Notes: generated by a model not told the origin, from the letters alone. A stretch of 64,000 nt of DNA from Diacronema lutheri (GCA_019448385.1 JAGTXO010000006.1:434001-498000), one strand, 5' to 3'. Shown: positions 10,901-20,440, counted from the stretch's first letter. Translations and numbers: made by a program.

Positions 10901-11818
10901 CGCGAGCTCGGCAAGGCCAAGCTGGCCGTGCACGCCCCAGCCCCACGAAATCGCCTCGCCGTTGTGCGTGAGCGCGACGCAATGCCGCTCGCCCGCCGCG
11001 ACCGCCAACACGGGCACGGCAAGCAGGTCGAGCACGCGCGCGGGCAGCGCGCGGTCCGCCAGGTCCCCGTGGCCGAGCGCGCCGAAGCGCCCCATCCCGA
11101 CGGTGAATACCTCGGCGGCGGTCGTGCACAGCGCGGTGAACTCGCCGCCGCACGCAACGCAGCTCACAACAACCTGCCCGCGCAGCGCTTGCACGACGCG
11201 CGGCTTGCGCACGTCCACGTCCGTGCCCTCGCCGTGCCCGCACTGGCCGTGCGACGACTCGCCCCACGTGATCAGCTCGCCCTCGCGCGTGACGGCCGCT
11301 GAGTGGGACGCGCCGACGCTCAGTTGCGCGACGGGCTTGGTGGAAAATGCCTCAAGAAGCCGCGGCGTGAGCAGCTCCTCCACTTGCGCGCCCAGCCCGC
11401 ACTGTCCGTGATCGTTGGCGCCGACCGTGAGGACCTCGCCGTCGACCGTAAGCCAAGCCGAGTGGCACGCGCCAAAGCCGACCGAGCAGACACCGCGCGC
11501 GTCGACGAGCACGGGCGCGCTCACCGCATCGCCCATCTCGCGCCCGCAGCCGAGCTGCGCGCAGTCGTTGGCGCCGAACACGAGAACCGACGCCTCCGAA
11601 AGCGACGGCGGCGGCCGCCGCGGCGTCGCTGCGCGCTCATACACCGTCTGCACGCGCGGCGGATGCGCGAGAGGCGGGAGCGGCGGCAGCTCGGGCGGTG
11701 CGCGCTCGGTGTGCGCGTTCGGCTCAGCCAGCGGCTCGGGGCTGGGCGCCCGGGTTGGCTCATCCTGCGTGTCCATCGAGATGCACCGCGCGACCGGCTC
11801 TGGGACACTCGCGCCCAT
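7970..11818 (-). CDS. HERC-like E3 ubiquitin ligase (RCC1 repeats + HECT)
   Basis: A 1,282-residue protein with the domain order of small HERCs (HERC3-6, about 1,050 aa). The N-terminal half holds RCC1 propeller repeats from about residue 75 to 500, for example VFGANDCAQLGCG, TVGANDHGQCGLG, TWGESSHGQCGHG and SWGWGVHGQLGLA. The C-terminal roughly 360 residues are a HECT domain: FFVGEPAIDEGGVAKEFFQLL, LALGLALHNGQILDL, and the catalytic cysteine at about residue 1250 in LPVAHTCFNMLSMPEY. The ubiquitin thioester forms on that Cys. Extra low-complexity linkers (Gly/Ala/Pro) lie between the propeller and HECT. No intron is needed. The start ATG is at 11818; a second ATG lies 14 codons in. Confidence 0.92.
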   Translation of the reverse strand: MGASVPEPVARCISMDTQDEPTRAPSPEPLAEPNAHTERAPPELPPLPPLAHPPRVQTVYERAATPRRPPPSLSEASVLVFGANDCAQLGCGREMGDAVSAPVLVDARGVCSVGFGACHSAWLTVDGEVLTVGANDHGQCGLGAQVEELLTPRLLEAFSTKPVAQLSVGASHSAAVTREGELITWGESSHGQCGHGEGTDVDVRKPRVVQALRGQVVVSCVACGGEFTALCTTAAEVFTVGMGRFGALGHGDLADRALPARVLDLLAVPVLAVAAGERHCVALTHNGEAISWGWGVHGQLGLAELAPVALAPTGEAPSARGSGGGKAARQTAERALEAQPTPRVVIALKGTKLRAVACGGAHTLFLAHGADGGHADMDAAPALVLACGKNDAGQLGVGDTAERRTPAPVAMPAGARAAPIGGIAAGSEHSTLWLTDGRVYVWGGGRLGELGLFVNAAEAACALEPRELPVAPISGRTGHVLVCAGARSTAVLVAPGDATGTTSSAPRGVAEPTARFESAVEVEALARGAVGQPALDALARRAGAVFASPALLNASFARAAGAASAAGAESERSAELERAYVALIQTHSRSSVVLHALRQSVGEVLARLEEVVERERARTPAPAASGGGGGGSGAGTSRGGAAPPPPAATMQCSKGRSTVPTIPASASGGVRALVRQPSLALHVTGGLPSSAFACRALISVLQSPIMADSRLTSDELPRAGKLVRSLDSGALGLLVVALRSLEPSIFGARIVRALRSRFAELLQSRADAHTWSEEGDSRQAHVLALLALAREANELEPESVGRTHIPRREFCIDWLGERADLPLQYAGWVQGGGGFNVCNFPWLLPVGAKAQLLRVEASIRMQTEVARAVQQIYAPLTSAEQPATGAPGEPVLGAKPAGAARAGSGGSDGGGGASEQEPRLPSHFEKLNPYFVLEVRRSLLVQDTLRAIGSSSTRLLLRPLKVFFVGEPAIDEGGVAKEFFQLLVDALFREDFGMFEYNQATRRFWFRQQAGLAEGAEPQAEFFLVGLALGLALHNGQILDLRFPPALFRKLLNLPVGAAQLADVDPDLARGLEQLRAFDGDVESTFCADFTVTEVAFGHAHSIELKPNGATLPVTNANRDEYTELVTRHRLNGSCAVQFSAFQRGFLLMCDGAALSFVTPDELEELVCGEPHLDFKALQASAQYDGFRSDSAVVGWFWEVVHSLTSPEQAMLLQFATGSDRAPVGGLGKLRFVLQRTGPDSMALPVAHTCFNMLSMPEYTSRAKLRDRLLIAIANAEGFGLQ

Positions 11819-11946
11819 TCAACGTGCCGAGACACCAATGTCAGTATCCCCATATGGGTTCGATTAGAGTTCTCTCACTCCAGAGGGAGCTGACGCCGCG
11901 ATGCAGGCGCTGAGCAGCCGTGCCTGCGGGCGCGCCCCCACACACC

Positions 11947-12693
11947 TCAGCTGCTCAGCGGCACGAACAACGAGAGCGCGCATGTGGGCGCCTCGCGCAG
12001 GCCGCGCGCCGCGTCGGACGCCCAGCGTACGGCGCGCGCCCACGCGGCCGCGAGGCTGTTGGCGGCGGGGCCGCGGCCCGTCGGCGCCCCCATCCGCGGG
12101 TTGTACTTGCGGAACGAGATGCACCAGAGCGGCACGCGCCGGCCGGCGCCAAACGGCTGCCGGAGCGCGCCGTACGCGGCCGCCTGGACCGTCAGGTTGT
12201 TGGGCGCCCAGCCGAACGCGGACCACTGGTAGGGCTTCATCTCAACGATGGTCTCCGTTACCGTCCGTGTGCACCGCCGCTCGTACGAGCCGCACGGGCT
12301 CACCGCGCGGCGGCCGTCGCCTAGCGTGGCCGCCGCGCGTGCGGGCGATTCCGCGGCGCACGCGTTCTGGGGGAAGGTGCCGAACGCGGCAAGCACCATA
12401 TTGAAGATGCGCGACGAGCTGTTGAGCGACACAACGTATTCATCGATCGTCTGCGAGCACAGCGCGGCGCTCGGCGCCCACCGAATCACGAGGTGCGTCG
12501 CGTTGACGGTCGGCAGCTCCCACCGCTCGAGCTGCTCGTCGGGCTGCGCGTCGCGCGTGTCTATGTGCGCGACGTCGGTGCAAAATCCCGCCTGCACGCA
12601 CGACGTCGGCGTGAGGCAATAGTCGCTGCACGCGCCCGGCGCGATACCCGGCGCGAGCAGCGCCAACAACCACGCGCGGCGCGTGGAGCGCAT
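11947..12693 (-). CDS. predicted secreted Cys-rich protein
   Basis: Family not recognised. The 248-residue product starts MRSTRRAWLLALLAPG, a clear signal peptide with a basic n-region and Leu-rich core ending near GAC. It is followed by a Cys-rich mature part (SDYCLTPTSCVQAGFC). Potential N-glycosylation sites occur at NAT, NSS and NLT. No further membrane segment is seen, so secretion or a lumenal location is expected. The longer upstream frame lacks signal-peptide character and runs into a pyrimidine-rich leader, so the ATG at 12693 is preferred. Divergent from the large membrane protein. Confidence 0.65.
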   Translation of the reverse strand: MRSTRRAWLLALLAPGIAPGACSDYCLTPTSCVQAGFCTDVAHIDTRDAQPDEQLERWELPTVNATHLVIRWAPSAALCSQTIDEYVVSLNSSSRIFNMVLAAFGTFPQNACAAESPARAAATLGDGRRAVSPCGSYERRCTRTVTETIVEMKPYQWSAFGWAPNNLTVQAAAYGALRQPFGAGRRVPLWCISFRKYNPRMGAPTGRGPAANSLAAAWARAVRWASDAARGLREAPTCALSLFVPLSS

Positions 12694-12823
12694 CGGCCCC
12701 GGATGCGCGTCGTAGTTTTTAGAAATCGCACTTCTCTTTTGCGTCTTTTCTTTTCCCCATATGGCACTGTCTTTTCTCATAGAGTTTTTGGCACTTTCGC
12801 GGACTTGTGCCCGGCGGATCAAA
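12694..12823. promoter_or_regulatory. divergent promoter region with pyrimidine-rich tract
   Basis: A 130-bp spacer between the chosen divergent starts. It is markedly less GC-rich than its surroundings, with a CT-rich run at about 12730-12757. If the in-frame ATG at 12761 is used, the spacer shrinks to 67 bp. Confidence 0.4.
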
Positions 12824-15800
12824 ATGCCATCCATGGCTCCCCTCCCCCCGTCGGCGCCAGCCGCGCGGCGGGAGGCCGCGGGCCGGTGGCGCGAGCGGGT
12901 GCTTCAGAGGGTGCCGTTTACGAGCGGGCTGGTGCTGTGCTTTTCGCTCGTTGTCTTTGGCACCGCGTTCGTCGCGCTCGAGGACCTGAACTGGGCGATC
13001 GCGCAAGGCGACGGCGGGTACCACGTCGGGCTGCGGCGCGCGCGCGTGAACGCGAGTGCGCCCGTGCTGCTCGCCGAGCTGTGCGTGGAGGAAGTGGTGC
13101 TCGTGCGCCATCACCTCGGCCCGTGGTGCACGTGCGCGCGCCTCGGCCGCTGGGTGCAGTGGATGCTCTACAGCACATGCACGTGCGCGCTCCTCGGCGG
13201 TGCGCTCGCCGTCGCGTCCGACACGCACGCGCGCCGGACGGAGCGCGCGCGCCGGGCGTCGGTGCGGCTCGCGCAGCCATCGGTGCGGCTGTCGCAGCCC
13301 ATTTTCGTCGGCACGGTCGTCTGCTGGCTGAGCGCGTGGCTCCTCCTCCTGCTCTCGCTCGTCTCGTACGGCTCGCTCGCGCCACGCTACGTCCGCTCGA
13401 GCGGGGCGGCTGGCGAGCCGCTGCCGCTCGAGCTGGGCGGGATCTACGTGTGGCTGCGGCATGCGCTCGCGATAGCCACGTGCATTGTTGCGATCATCTT
13501 CGCCGCGCTCCTTGGCGTCTGGACCGAGGCCGACCTCGTGCACGCGGTCGTGAGCATCATTCGGTCGACGGTCGTTACAAAAGCGGCGTACGCGCTCCTC
13601 CTCGCGCAGCTCGCGCTCGCGGCGGTCGTGCCCGTGCGCGGCGTGGGCGGCGAGGCGATGCTGAGCGCAGCCGGCCTCTACGCGCTCCACGAGCAGGCCG
13701 CGCGCCCCAAGCTCCTCGTGTGGTACGGCGCGCTGCTGCTCTGCCTGACGATCGGCTCCTTCGTCGACGTCGTCTCGGCAAATCACGACGTCTCCGAGAC
13801 GGTCTTGCAGGACGCGCAGCTCGGGCTCAAGCTGGGCGTGCTCGGGCTGCTCGCGCTCGAGCTCTGGCCCGCTTCGCCCAACGGCCGCCTGCACTCGCTC
13901 CGCCGACGCGACACCTTTTCGACGCACGATGGCGGCCGGCCGAGCGGCCGTTCCTCGTCCGACTTGGATGAGCGCGCGCGCGCTGGCCTCGCGGCCGAGA
14001 TGCCGCCGTGGGTATTCACGCTGGGCTGGTTCTTGTGGGATGCGTCGTACCTTGTCACCTCGCTCGCCGACATCGTCTCCGACGCGCTCGTCGTCTGGCA
14101 GTGGGGGTTTGTGCTCGGGTACTGCGGCCACTTTCGCGTTGGCGTCGCCGTCTTTGTCTCGACGAGCGTCTGGTACACGCTCCTCTTCGTCCTGCTGCTG
14201 CTCGCGTCGGCGTCGGCGCACCAGCCGGCGGCGCACAGCGCGAGCGCGCGCTCCGACGCGCCCGCCGACGAGCCCACGCGCGCCGAGCGCGACGGGCGTG
14301 GGCTCGTCGGGGCACTGGCGGCATGGGTCGCACGGAGCGTCAGCGCGAGTCGGCTGTCAGCGCTGGCCATCTTCGTGCTGCTGCTGCCGTTCGGGCAGGT
14401 GTACCCGTTCCTCGTGTACGGCATGCTCCGCCTCGCGCCGCCCGAGCGCATCCGACAGTACGGCATGCGAGTGCTCGGCGGGCCGAGCGCGCGGCTTCTC
14501 GACGACGACGACTTCTTCGACTGGTTCATCCAGCTGCTGCCGTACGCGCCGTTCCTCGTCGAGACGCTGTGTGAGGCGATCCCGATGTCGCTCGTGCAGC
14601 TCTCGGCGATCGTCTCCATCGAGCACGAGGACGACGTCGGCCTGCTTCAGCTCGGCTCGATCGCGCTGTCGGTCTCGGTGATCGTGACGCGCGCGGTGAT
14701 GCTCGCCTTCTCCTTCTCGCCGCACGTGACGGTCTTCAAGGGCCTCTGCCTCGCGTGCGACGTGCTGCTCACCTTCTACACAGTCGCCGCGCTCTTCGGC
14801 ACCACGCGCACCTACCACGAGGCCACCGCGCCGCACGTCTGGTTCGTCTGGTTCTGGGCGCAGATGCCAGCCGTCTCGCCGCTCGGCGTCGTGTGGTGCT
14901 GGGTGTGGCTTGGCTTCCTCGCGTGGTTTGGCACGGCCGTGCTCGTCGCGCTGCTCGCGTACGCGTGGCACGGGCGGGCGCTGAGCGAGCACGAGCGTGG
15001 CTTCTCCCTCGCCAGTCGCGTCCTCGCCAACGCCGAGCCGGGCGCGCCCGCCGCCGGCGAGGGGCGGCCGGCGACGGCCGACGACGCGCGGCCGCTCGCG
15101 GAGCGCGTCGCGCGCGGCGCGCTCTTGCTCCTCGAGGACCTTCTGCTTGGCAGCGCGCTGCTCACGCTGGCAGTCGGGCCGGCGGTCGTTCTGCTCGGCA
15201 CGCTCACCTTCGCCTGGCTCGTCCTCGCGCTCTCGCTGATCGAGCCGCAGTATGGCGGGCCGACGCAGCCGTGGGCGCGGCGCGTCGTCTCCGACTTTGT
15301 CGCGTCCGATCTCGCGGCCAAGGCGCTCGTGCGCCTCGCGACGGTCGACGGCGTCGCGCAATGCGCGCTCTCGGCGTGGTGGCCTGCCCAGCTCGCCGAG
15401 CGCGAGCGCGCCGAGCAGCTCTCGCGCGCCGCGCAGCTCGTGCGGCAGCCCACATTTGACCTCGACATGCTTAATGCCGCGCTCGACGTGCGCGCAAAGT
15501 GGCACGTCTTCACCTCGGCGACGTGGGCGCGCTTCTACGAGTCGCTCGTCGCGCCCTTTACACACAGTCGCGCGCTGCTCCGCGCGTACGGCGCGCTGGG
15601 CGTGTGCCTCTACGTGCTGGCGAAGGCCTACACGCTCGCTTTCCCTTTCCTCTCCTTCTTCTTTGAGCAGACCTCCACGGGCACCATCTCGCAGGTCACC
15701 TTCGTTGCGATCCTGTGCTGCCTGCTCGGGATGCTCCTCTTGCGACGATCGTACGAGCGTTACGTCCTCGTCTGCTCCGTCTACTCCACCCTCCTGCTCG

Positions 15801-16771
15801 ACCTGCCGTCAATCTTGACCGACACGCTCGCGCGGCGCGCGCACGCGCTCGAGCCGCCCGCCGCCACCGCGGCGCATGGCGTGCGCAAGGCGCGCCTCAC
15901 GAGCTACTCCGCGGCGCAGCACGAGGCGAGCTTGCTCGCGCGCGAGCGCGACGCGGCCTACGATGCGCCCGGTGCGCGCACGGCCGCGCAGCCGTCGCCG
16001 CGGCAGTGCTCCGCGGTGGAGAGCGCGCTGGCCGAGCGCGCGCGCAACGGCCCGTTCCTCTTCCAGGAGGACGCGCCGCTCGCCGCGCTTGAGGAGGTGC
16101 CGGCGGTGGGCAAAGTTTCGGGCGGCGAGCTGCACTCCCTCTTCATCCCCACCGCGCACGGCGAGCAGGTCCTTGAGCAGCTGCGGCAGCGTGCGCTCGC
16201 CGTCGTCGTGCGCGCAACGCTGCTAGACCGCGCGCTTGACGGCCGCGCGCTGCGGTACGCGAGCGCGCGCGAGCGCGGCGGCGAGGGCGGCGGCATCAAC
16301 GGGACGGACAGCGCGGACGAGTCGGGCGCGCTTGAGCGGCGCGACACGCCCTCCGAGCGGCAAGTGTCACTCGCGCTCGTGCGCGAACTCGACGCGCTCT
16401 ATCGGCACATGCGCGAGAGCGACGCGGACCTGCTCGTGCGCGTGGGCGTCGAGCGGCTGTGCATGTGCCTCTTCAGACTGTCGCCGTCGTCGAGCGATGC
16501 GGCGGAGCGCGCGGTCGCGGGCAACGACGACGAAGAGGACGAGTGGTGGCACAGGCACAGCTCGCCGCCGCGACACGGTGCCGCGCGCACCGCTGACGCG
16601 CCGTCATTGCCCGGCAGCAGCCGCACGCCCATGTTTGACGTGCACGTTCCCGCGGCGCAGCACAGCAGCGTGCCGCAGCCCGCGGCGGCCGCGTGCGTCG
16701 GCGCGGCTGCGAGCCGCGCGAGCAGCGCGCGGACGCCGCCCGACGGCACGCCGGCGGAGTTTTCATGCTAG
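12824..16771 (+). CDS. large multispanning membrane protein, possibly XK-related-like
   Basis: About 1,315 residues with many hydrophobic segments. They include residues around SGLVLCFSLVVFGTAFVAL, LLLLLSLVSYG, CIVAIIFAALLGVW, YALLLAQLALAAVV, TLLFVLLLLASAS, LAIFVLLLPFGQVYPFLV, VSVIVTRAVMLAFSF and LLGTLTFAWLVLALSL. The segment DIVSDALVVWQWGF, followed later by VETLCEAIPMSLVQLSAIV, resembles the D-x-x-(S/T)-D and E-x-x-P-x-x-x-Q helices of XK-related proteins. The protein is several times longer than that family (about 400-650 aa), so this is only a suggestion. The C-terminal roughly 350 residues are soluble and low complexity. Start: the ATG at 12824 has A at -3; 12761 and 12833 are alternatives. 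No intron. Confidence 0.6.
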   Translation: MPSMAPLPPSAPAARREAAGRWRERVLQRVPFTSGLVLCFSLVVFGTAFVALEDLNWAIAQGDGGYHVGLRRARVNASAPVLLAELCVEEVVLVRHHLGPWCTCARLGRWVQWMLYSTCTCALLGGALAVASDTHARRTERARRASVRLAQPSVRLSQPIFVGTVVCWLSAWLLLLLSLVSYGSLAPRYVRSSGAAGEPLPLELGGIYVWLRHALAIATCIVAIIFAALLGVWTEADLVHAVVSIIRSTVVTKAAYALLLAQLALAAVVPVRGVGGEAMLSAAGLYALHEQAARPKLLVWYGALLLCLTIGSFVDVVSANHDVSETVLQDAQLGLKLGVLGLLALELWPASPNGRLHSLRRRDTFSTHDGGRPSGRSSSDLDERARAGLAAEMPPWVFTLGWFLWDASYLVTSLADIVSDALVVWQWGFVLGYCGHFRVGVAVFVSTSVWYTLLFVLLLLASASAHQPAAHSASARSDAPADEPTRAERDGRGLVGALAAWVARSVSASRLSALAIFVLLLPFGQVYPFLVYGMLRLAPPERIRQYGMRVLGGPSARLLDDDDFFDWFIQLLPYAPFLVETLCEAIPMSLVQLSAIVSIEHEDDVGLLQLGSIALSVSVIVTRAVMLAFSFSPHVTVFKGLCLACDVLLTFYTVAALFGTTRTYHEATAPHVWFVWFWAQMPAVSPLGVVWCWVWLGFLAWFGTAVLVALLAYAWHGRALSEHERGFSLASRVLANAEPGAPAAGEGRPATADDARPLAERVARGALLLLEDLLLGSALLTLAVGPAVVLLGTLTFAWLVLALSLIEPQYGGPTQPWARRVVSDFVASDLAAKALVRLATVDGVAQCALSAWWPAQLAERERAEQLSRAAQLVRQPTFDLDMLNAALDVRAKWHVFTSATWARFYESLVAPFTHSRALLRAYGALGVCLYVLAKAYTLAFPFLSFFFEQTSTGTISQVTFVAILCCLLGMLLLRRSYERYVLVCSVYSTLLLDLPSILTDTLARRAHALEPPAATAAHGVRKARLTSYSAAQHEASLLARERDAAYDAPGARTAAQPSPRQCSAVESALAERARNGPFLFQEDAPLAALEEVPAVGKVSGGELHSLFIPTAHGEQVLEQLRQRALAVVVRATLLDRALDGRALRYASARERGGEGGGINGTDSADESGALERRDTPSERQVSLALVRELDALYRHMRESDADLLVRVGVERLCMCLFRLSPSSSDAAERAVAGNDDEEDEWWHRHSSPPRHGAARTADAPSLPGSSRTPMFDVHVPAAQHSSVPQPAAAACVGAAASRASSARTPPDGTPAEFSC

Positions 16772-17251
16772 AACTCTTTTAAAACTTTCAAACGGCAGGC
16801 GGCCACGCCCGGGCGATGCTCATGCTACAGATGGCCCTCGCTCCTTCGCGCTTGGCGGGATGCCGCTGCGCGCCCGGTGGTGCCGCGCTGCCGTCGCGCG
16901 CGATCCCGATCTGCGCACGCGCCGGCATCATCGCGCGTACCGGCCGGTCGAGCGCATTCACGACGTACGCCAGCGGCTCGCCAGCATCGTTGACGGCGAA
17001 TCCGAGGTGAGAGCGTGCGAGCGCTGTGTGCGCGCACGTCCGCTTCGGCGACCGTGTCTCGCGCGCTCGTCATCCTGCGCGCCCTGTCCCGCCGCACTCG
17101 ATGGCAGGACGCGGGCTGTCGTCATGCGCGTGGAGGCGGGCCGGGCAAATGCCTGCTCCGCGCGCTCCATTGCGGGCAGGACGCGCAGCGTGATGGCGAC
17201 ATCGCCGCCCCGGCCGTTTTTGCCCCAGATTGGTCTTCCATCGCCAGCAAA
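16772..17251. other. spacer at the left edge of duplicated block A
   Basis: About 480 bp between the membrane protein stop and the chosen coiled-coil start. From about 16803 it is homologous to block B (inverted) near 56822. In copy B the coiled-coil gene starts inside this stretch with MATSPPRPF; here the same ATG (about 17191) is out of frame with the rest. No independent gene is seen. Confidence 0.5.
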
Positions 17252-19670
17252 ATGCCCGACGACATCCGCATTGTGGTCGAAGCGGTGCTCGAGGACAACT
17301 GGCAGCAGCTCGAGGACAGGGTGAAGCAGATGGAGGACGAGGCGAAGCTGACCAACGAACGCAAGGACATGGTGATCGAGTCCAAGGACAAGCTGATCGC
17401 GCACATGGAGTACATGCAGAAGTTGAATGAAAAGCTCATCGCGCACGGGAGGGACATGCAGGAGTGGACAGAATCACGATTGGAGCAGGCCAAGGTTAAA
17501 CGGCTTGACGACCTGCGCCGGTACCAGATCGTCTACGAGCCGCTCGACACCATCAACTGGCTGCTGCGCGGTTTATACCCGTGGAACCGCTCAGGGCCGG
17601 AAGCCCTGTTCAACCAGCTGATGGACGACATCGTCGACAAGGCCACGGGCACACTCCAGCCCGCCTTCAAGCAGCAATACAACGAGCTGGCCGCAGTGTT
17701 TGAGGTGGGCAAGTACGAAACGTCGTCGCTCACGGCAATCACAGGCGCGTACAAGCAGCTGAACAAGATCACGGACCCCCACCTGTTTCCTCTCACACAC
17801 CGTGGCGGCATCGCGTGCGGCGGCAAGTCGCGGCTGCAGCAGCAGCAGCACGCTTTCATCGTTGCCGCCATCCAGATGCAGTGCAGATTCGAGAGGCAAC
17901 TGCTCGAGCCGGCGCTGCAGACCATCCTTGTGCTCACGACAGACAGGAGCCGGAGTGAAGGGGCCGAGGGGTAGGACAAGGGAGAGAAGTGGGAGGTAAG
18001 GTCTCAATTTCAAAGTGGACAAGAATTCACAAAGCTGCCGCTCAAGGGCAGAGCGCGAGCAGCTGCTCGATCTCAATGTCGATCGAGTAGTCGACGCTGC
18101 CGTCCGTCGGCTCGTGCCACGGCTGTGCCTCAAACTGCGGCTCCTCGGCGACGCCGCCCGCGCACTCCGTCTCGCGCTCCACGTTGCAGTCCCAGACCGA
18201 AGCCGCGCTGTCGAGCTCGTGCGCCGCGGGCTGTGCCTCGACGTGTGGCCACACTTGCGGCGAGGCTGCGCGCCGAGCGGCTGCCGCGCCGCCGGCCGGC
18301 ACGGCCGTCGGCGTTGCGGCCGAGCAGTTGGGCACCGCCGGTGCGTGTGTGCGCACGTCCGCCTTGCACGCTGTCTCCGGCAGCGCGCCGCTCGCGGCGC
18401 TCGCGCCCCCCACCCACGGCGTGAAGCGGTACGCCTCCCAGCAGACCGCGCCGCGCTCCTGCACGATGAGCCGCATCGTGAGCTGCTGCGGCCCGACATG
18501 CAGCGTGCCAAAGCACGGGTGCATCGGCTCGCACGCGCGCGCCTCAAAGTGACCGGCCGTGCAGCCGCGCACGCCGTGCGCGCGGTAGTCAATCTGCGCC
18601 CACAGCGACGCGATCATTCGGATGAGCGCAGGCCGCTCGTTTGGGGGCAGCACGGACATCCACGCGTTACCGAGCGCGTGCTGCGCGGCGACGCCGCCCA
18701 GATGCGCGCCGACGACGAGCTGGCCGACCGGCATGCCCGCGCGCGCGCGCGCGGCGGCGCTCGCCGCCTCGGCGTCGAGCATGGCGGCGAGGTGCTCGCC
18801 CATCCCCGCGCAGAAAAAGGCGGCCTGCAGCGCCGCGTTTGGCAGCCAGCGCGACACGCCGTACGCGAGCTCGCTCGCGACGGCGAGGTGGTTGCTCTGC
18901 AGCCAATCGGCGATGAACGCGGGCGGCGGGCGCGCAGGACCGCGCAGCACCGCCCCGTCGAGCGCGCCCGCGCCGGTGGGTGCGCGCGCGGCGGCCACAG
19001 CGATCGTCATCTCGGAGAGCGCGTGCAGCGTCGCCTCGAGCGGCAGCTGCAGCTCGTGCGCCTGGCGCATCGCAAGGCTCGTGTGCTCTGAGCGGGCAGG
19101 GGCGCGGCGCGGCGCGGCGCAGACGCGGCGGCGGCGTTGCGGCGCGCGCCCGGGCGGGGGTCGCGCGCGTCGCGTCGGGCACGTCGTGCGCGCGCGTCGC
19201 AAGGCGCGTGCACGTGGCGACGCGCGCGACTCGGCGCGTGCGGCGCGAGGCGGCTGGAGCGCCGGGCCCCCGAGGCGTTGCAAGCACGCCGCGCGCGTGC
19301 GCACGCGCGCGCGCGCGCGCGCCCGCGCCGAACCGTAGGAGCCGTGCCGCGCAGCGATCGCGAACGCGTGCCGCAGGAAATGCAGCTTGGCGGATTCGGA
19401 GCCGCATGCGAGCAGAGCGTCGCGCTTGGGCGCCCACTCGGCGAGCGCCGTCGCGAACTGCGCGCCGGGAGAGGCGGCAGGGATGGGCGTCGCGCGGTTG
19501 GCCAGAGCAGCAGCGCGGCGGCTGGAGCGCCTCACAGGGGCCCATGCGGCGGGTGCGCACGTGGGTGAGGGCGAGACGCACCTGCGCGGCCGACGTGGGC
19601 AAGAGGCTGACCGCGTCATGCAGGTGCAGCTGCGCGGCGTGCGCGTGCAGCTCGCGCTGCAGAGCGAGCG
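16803..19670. repeat. block A of an inverted segmental duplication
   Basis: About 2.87 kb that matches, in inverted orientation, 53905-56822 (block B). Both blocks hold a coiled-coil gene convergent with a transcription-factor gene. Sampled stretches of the transcription-factor half differ at roughly 2-4 positions per 100. The left edge lies about 30 bp after the stop of the membrane protein gene. The right edge lies inside the transcription factor's second coding exon, so the zinc-cluster exons are outside the shared block. Confidence 0.9.
17252..17974 (+). CDS. coiled-coil protein, copy A (probably degraded)
   Basis: Unknown family. The first in-frame ATG gives MPDDIRIVVEAVLEDNW, followed by a heptad-like charged helix (about residues 15-85) and a conserved core (RRYQIVYEPLDTINWLL, YPWNRSGPEALFNQLMDDI). 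Compared with copy B (55605-56438), the N-terminal start peptide is out of frame because of a one-base difference just upstream. Near the 3' end about 67 bp present in B are missing, which changes the frame of the last residues (TTDRSRSEGAEG instead of a longer tail). A 70-bp patch (17429-17500) differs strongly from B. It may still be expressed as a shorter protein. It is convergent with the transcription factor, with 67 bp between stops. Confidence 0.5.
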   Translation: MPDDIRIVVEAVLEDNWQQLEDRVKQMEDEAKLTNERKDMVIESKDKLIAHMEYMQKLNEKLIAHGRDMQEWTESRLEQAKVKRLDDLRRYQIVYEPLDTINWLLRGLYPWNRSGPEALFNQLMDDIVDKATGTLQPAFKQQYNELAAVFEVGKYETSSLTAITGAYKQLNKITDPHLFPLTHRGGIACGGKSRLQQQQHAFIVAAIQMQCRFERQLLEPALQTILVLTTDRSRSEGAEG

Positions 19671-20277
19671 CTGGCACCGGCCACGCGCGCTGCGGCCACG
19701 GCTGGAGCGGCCGCGCGGAGAGCACAGTGCTATGCGCGACTGGCGGCTCGGTTGGCGAGATGCCCGAGCAGAGCGTGCTGAGCGACGACGGCGGCGGGAG
19801 CATGGTTGTCGGCGTGGAAAATACGTGCGCGTGCGCAGAGCACCCGTGCCCGCGTGCGCACCGCGACAGCGGAGTCTGCGCGGCGGGCGCGAGGCGAGAG
19901 TTCGTAACGACGCGGCCGCGCATCGACGGGCCGTTCGGCACGCACACGATGTTGAGGCGAGAACAGCGCGTGCAGATCAAACCAGGGTGACGAAGCTCGA
20001 GGTCACAGCGCGTCTGCGCCCCGCGCCGAAAGCGCACGGCGCGCGAGGCGTCAGGCGCCGCGCCCGCGCGCGGTCGTCTCCCAGCGACGCCGCTCGAGCA
20101 TGGCGCGCGCGCCGCGCGGGGCGGGGCGGCGCGGCGCAGCGCAACATGCGCGGCGCGGCAAGCCGACGCGGTGCGCGCGCTTACCTTCGAGAGGCGGCAC
20201 GCCCTGCACGAAACGCGTGCCGCCTTTCGTGCGTTGCTCGACTGCTCGGGCACCTCGGAGGCCATCCCTCCCTCCAT
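18042..20277 (-). CDS. Zn(II)2Cys6 (fungal-type) transcription factor, copy A
   Basis: Predicted DNA-binding regulator. Proposed exons on the minus strand: 20277-20185, 20013-19561, 19457-19334 and 19087-18042 (571 aa). Joining exons 1 and 2 gives C-RA-C-RLSKTR-C, ten residues, C-TR-C, six residues, C, a full Zn2Cys6 cluster followed by a basic, proline-containing linker. Intron 1 (20014-20184) has clean GTAAGC...GCAG borders and splits the cluster. Intron 2 (19458-19560) is 103 bp and is required to keep frame. Intron 3 (19088-19333, 246 bp) is less certain because its frame stays open. The C-terminal roughly 380 residues (LEATLHALSEMTIAVA, HPCFGTLHVGPQQLTMRLIVQE) match no family I can name and end acidic. 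A second ATG lies 4 codons in. Confidence 0.72.
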
Positions 20278-20440
20278 TCGGATCCGATGGTGTATGTCCT
20301 TAAGTCGGTTCTTCCGGACTCTGAGAAAGACCTGCACGAAACGGGCTTTCAGGGTCCGGGAGTCCCCGCCCGTTTTGATCTATCCGGGCCCTATAATTAT
20401 AGCCCTGATTTCGGCCTGATGTTGCGTGCGCCCTTTCGCT

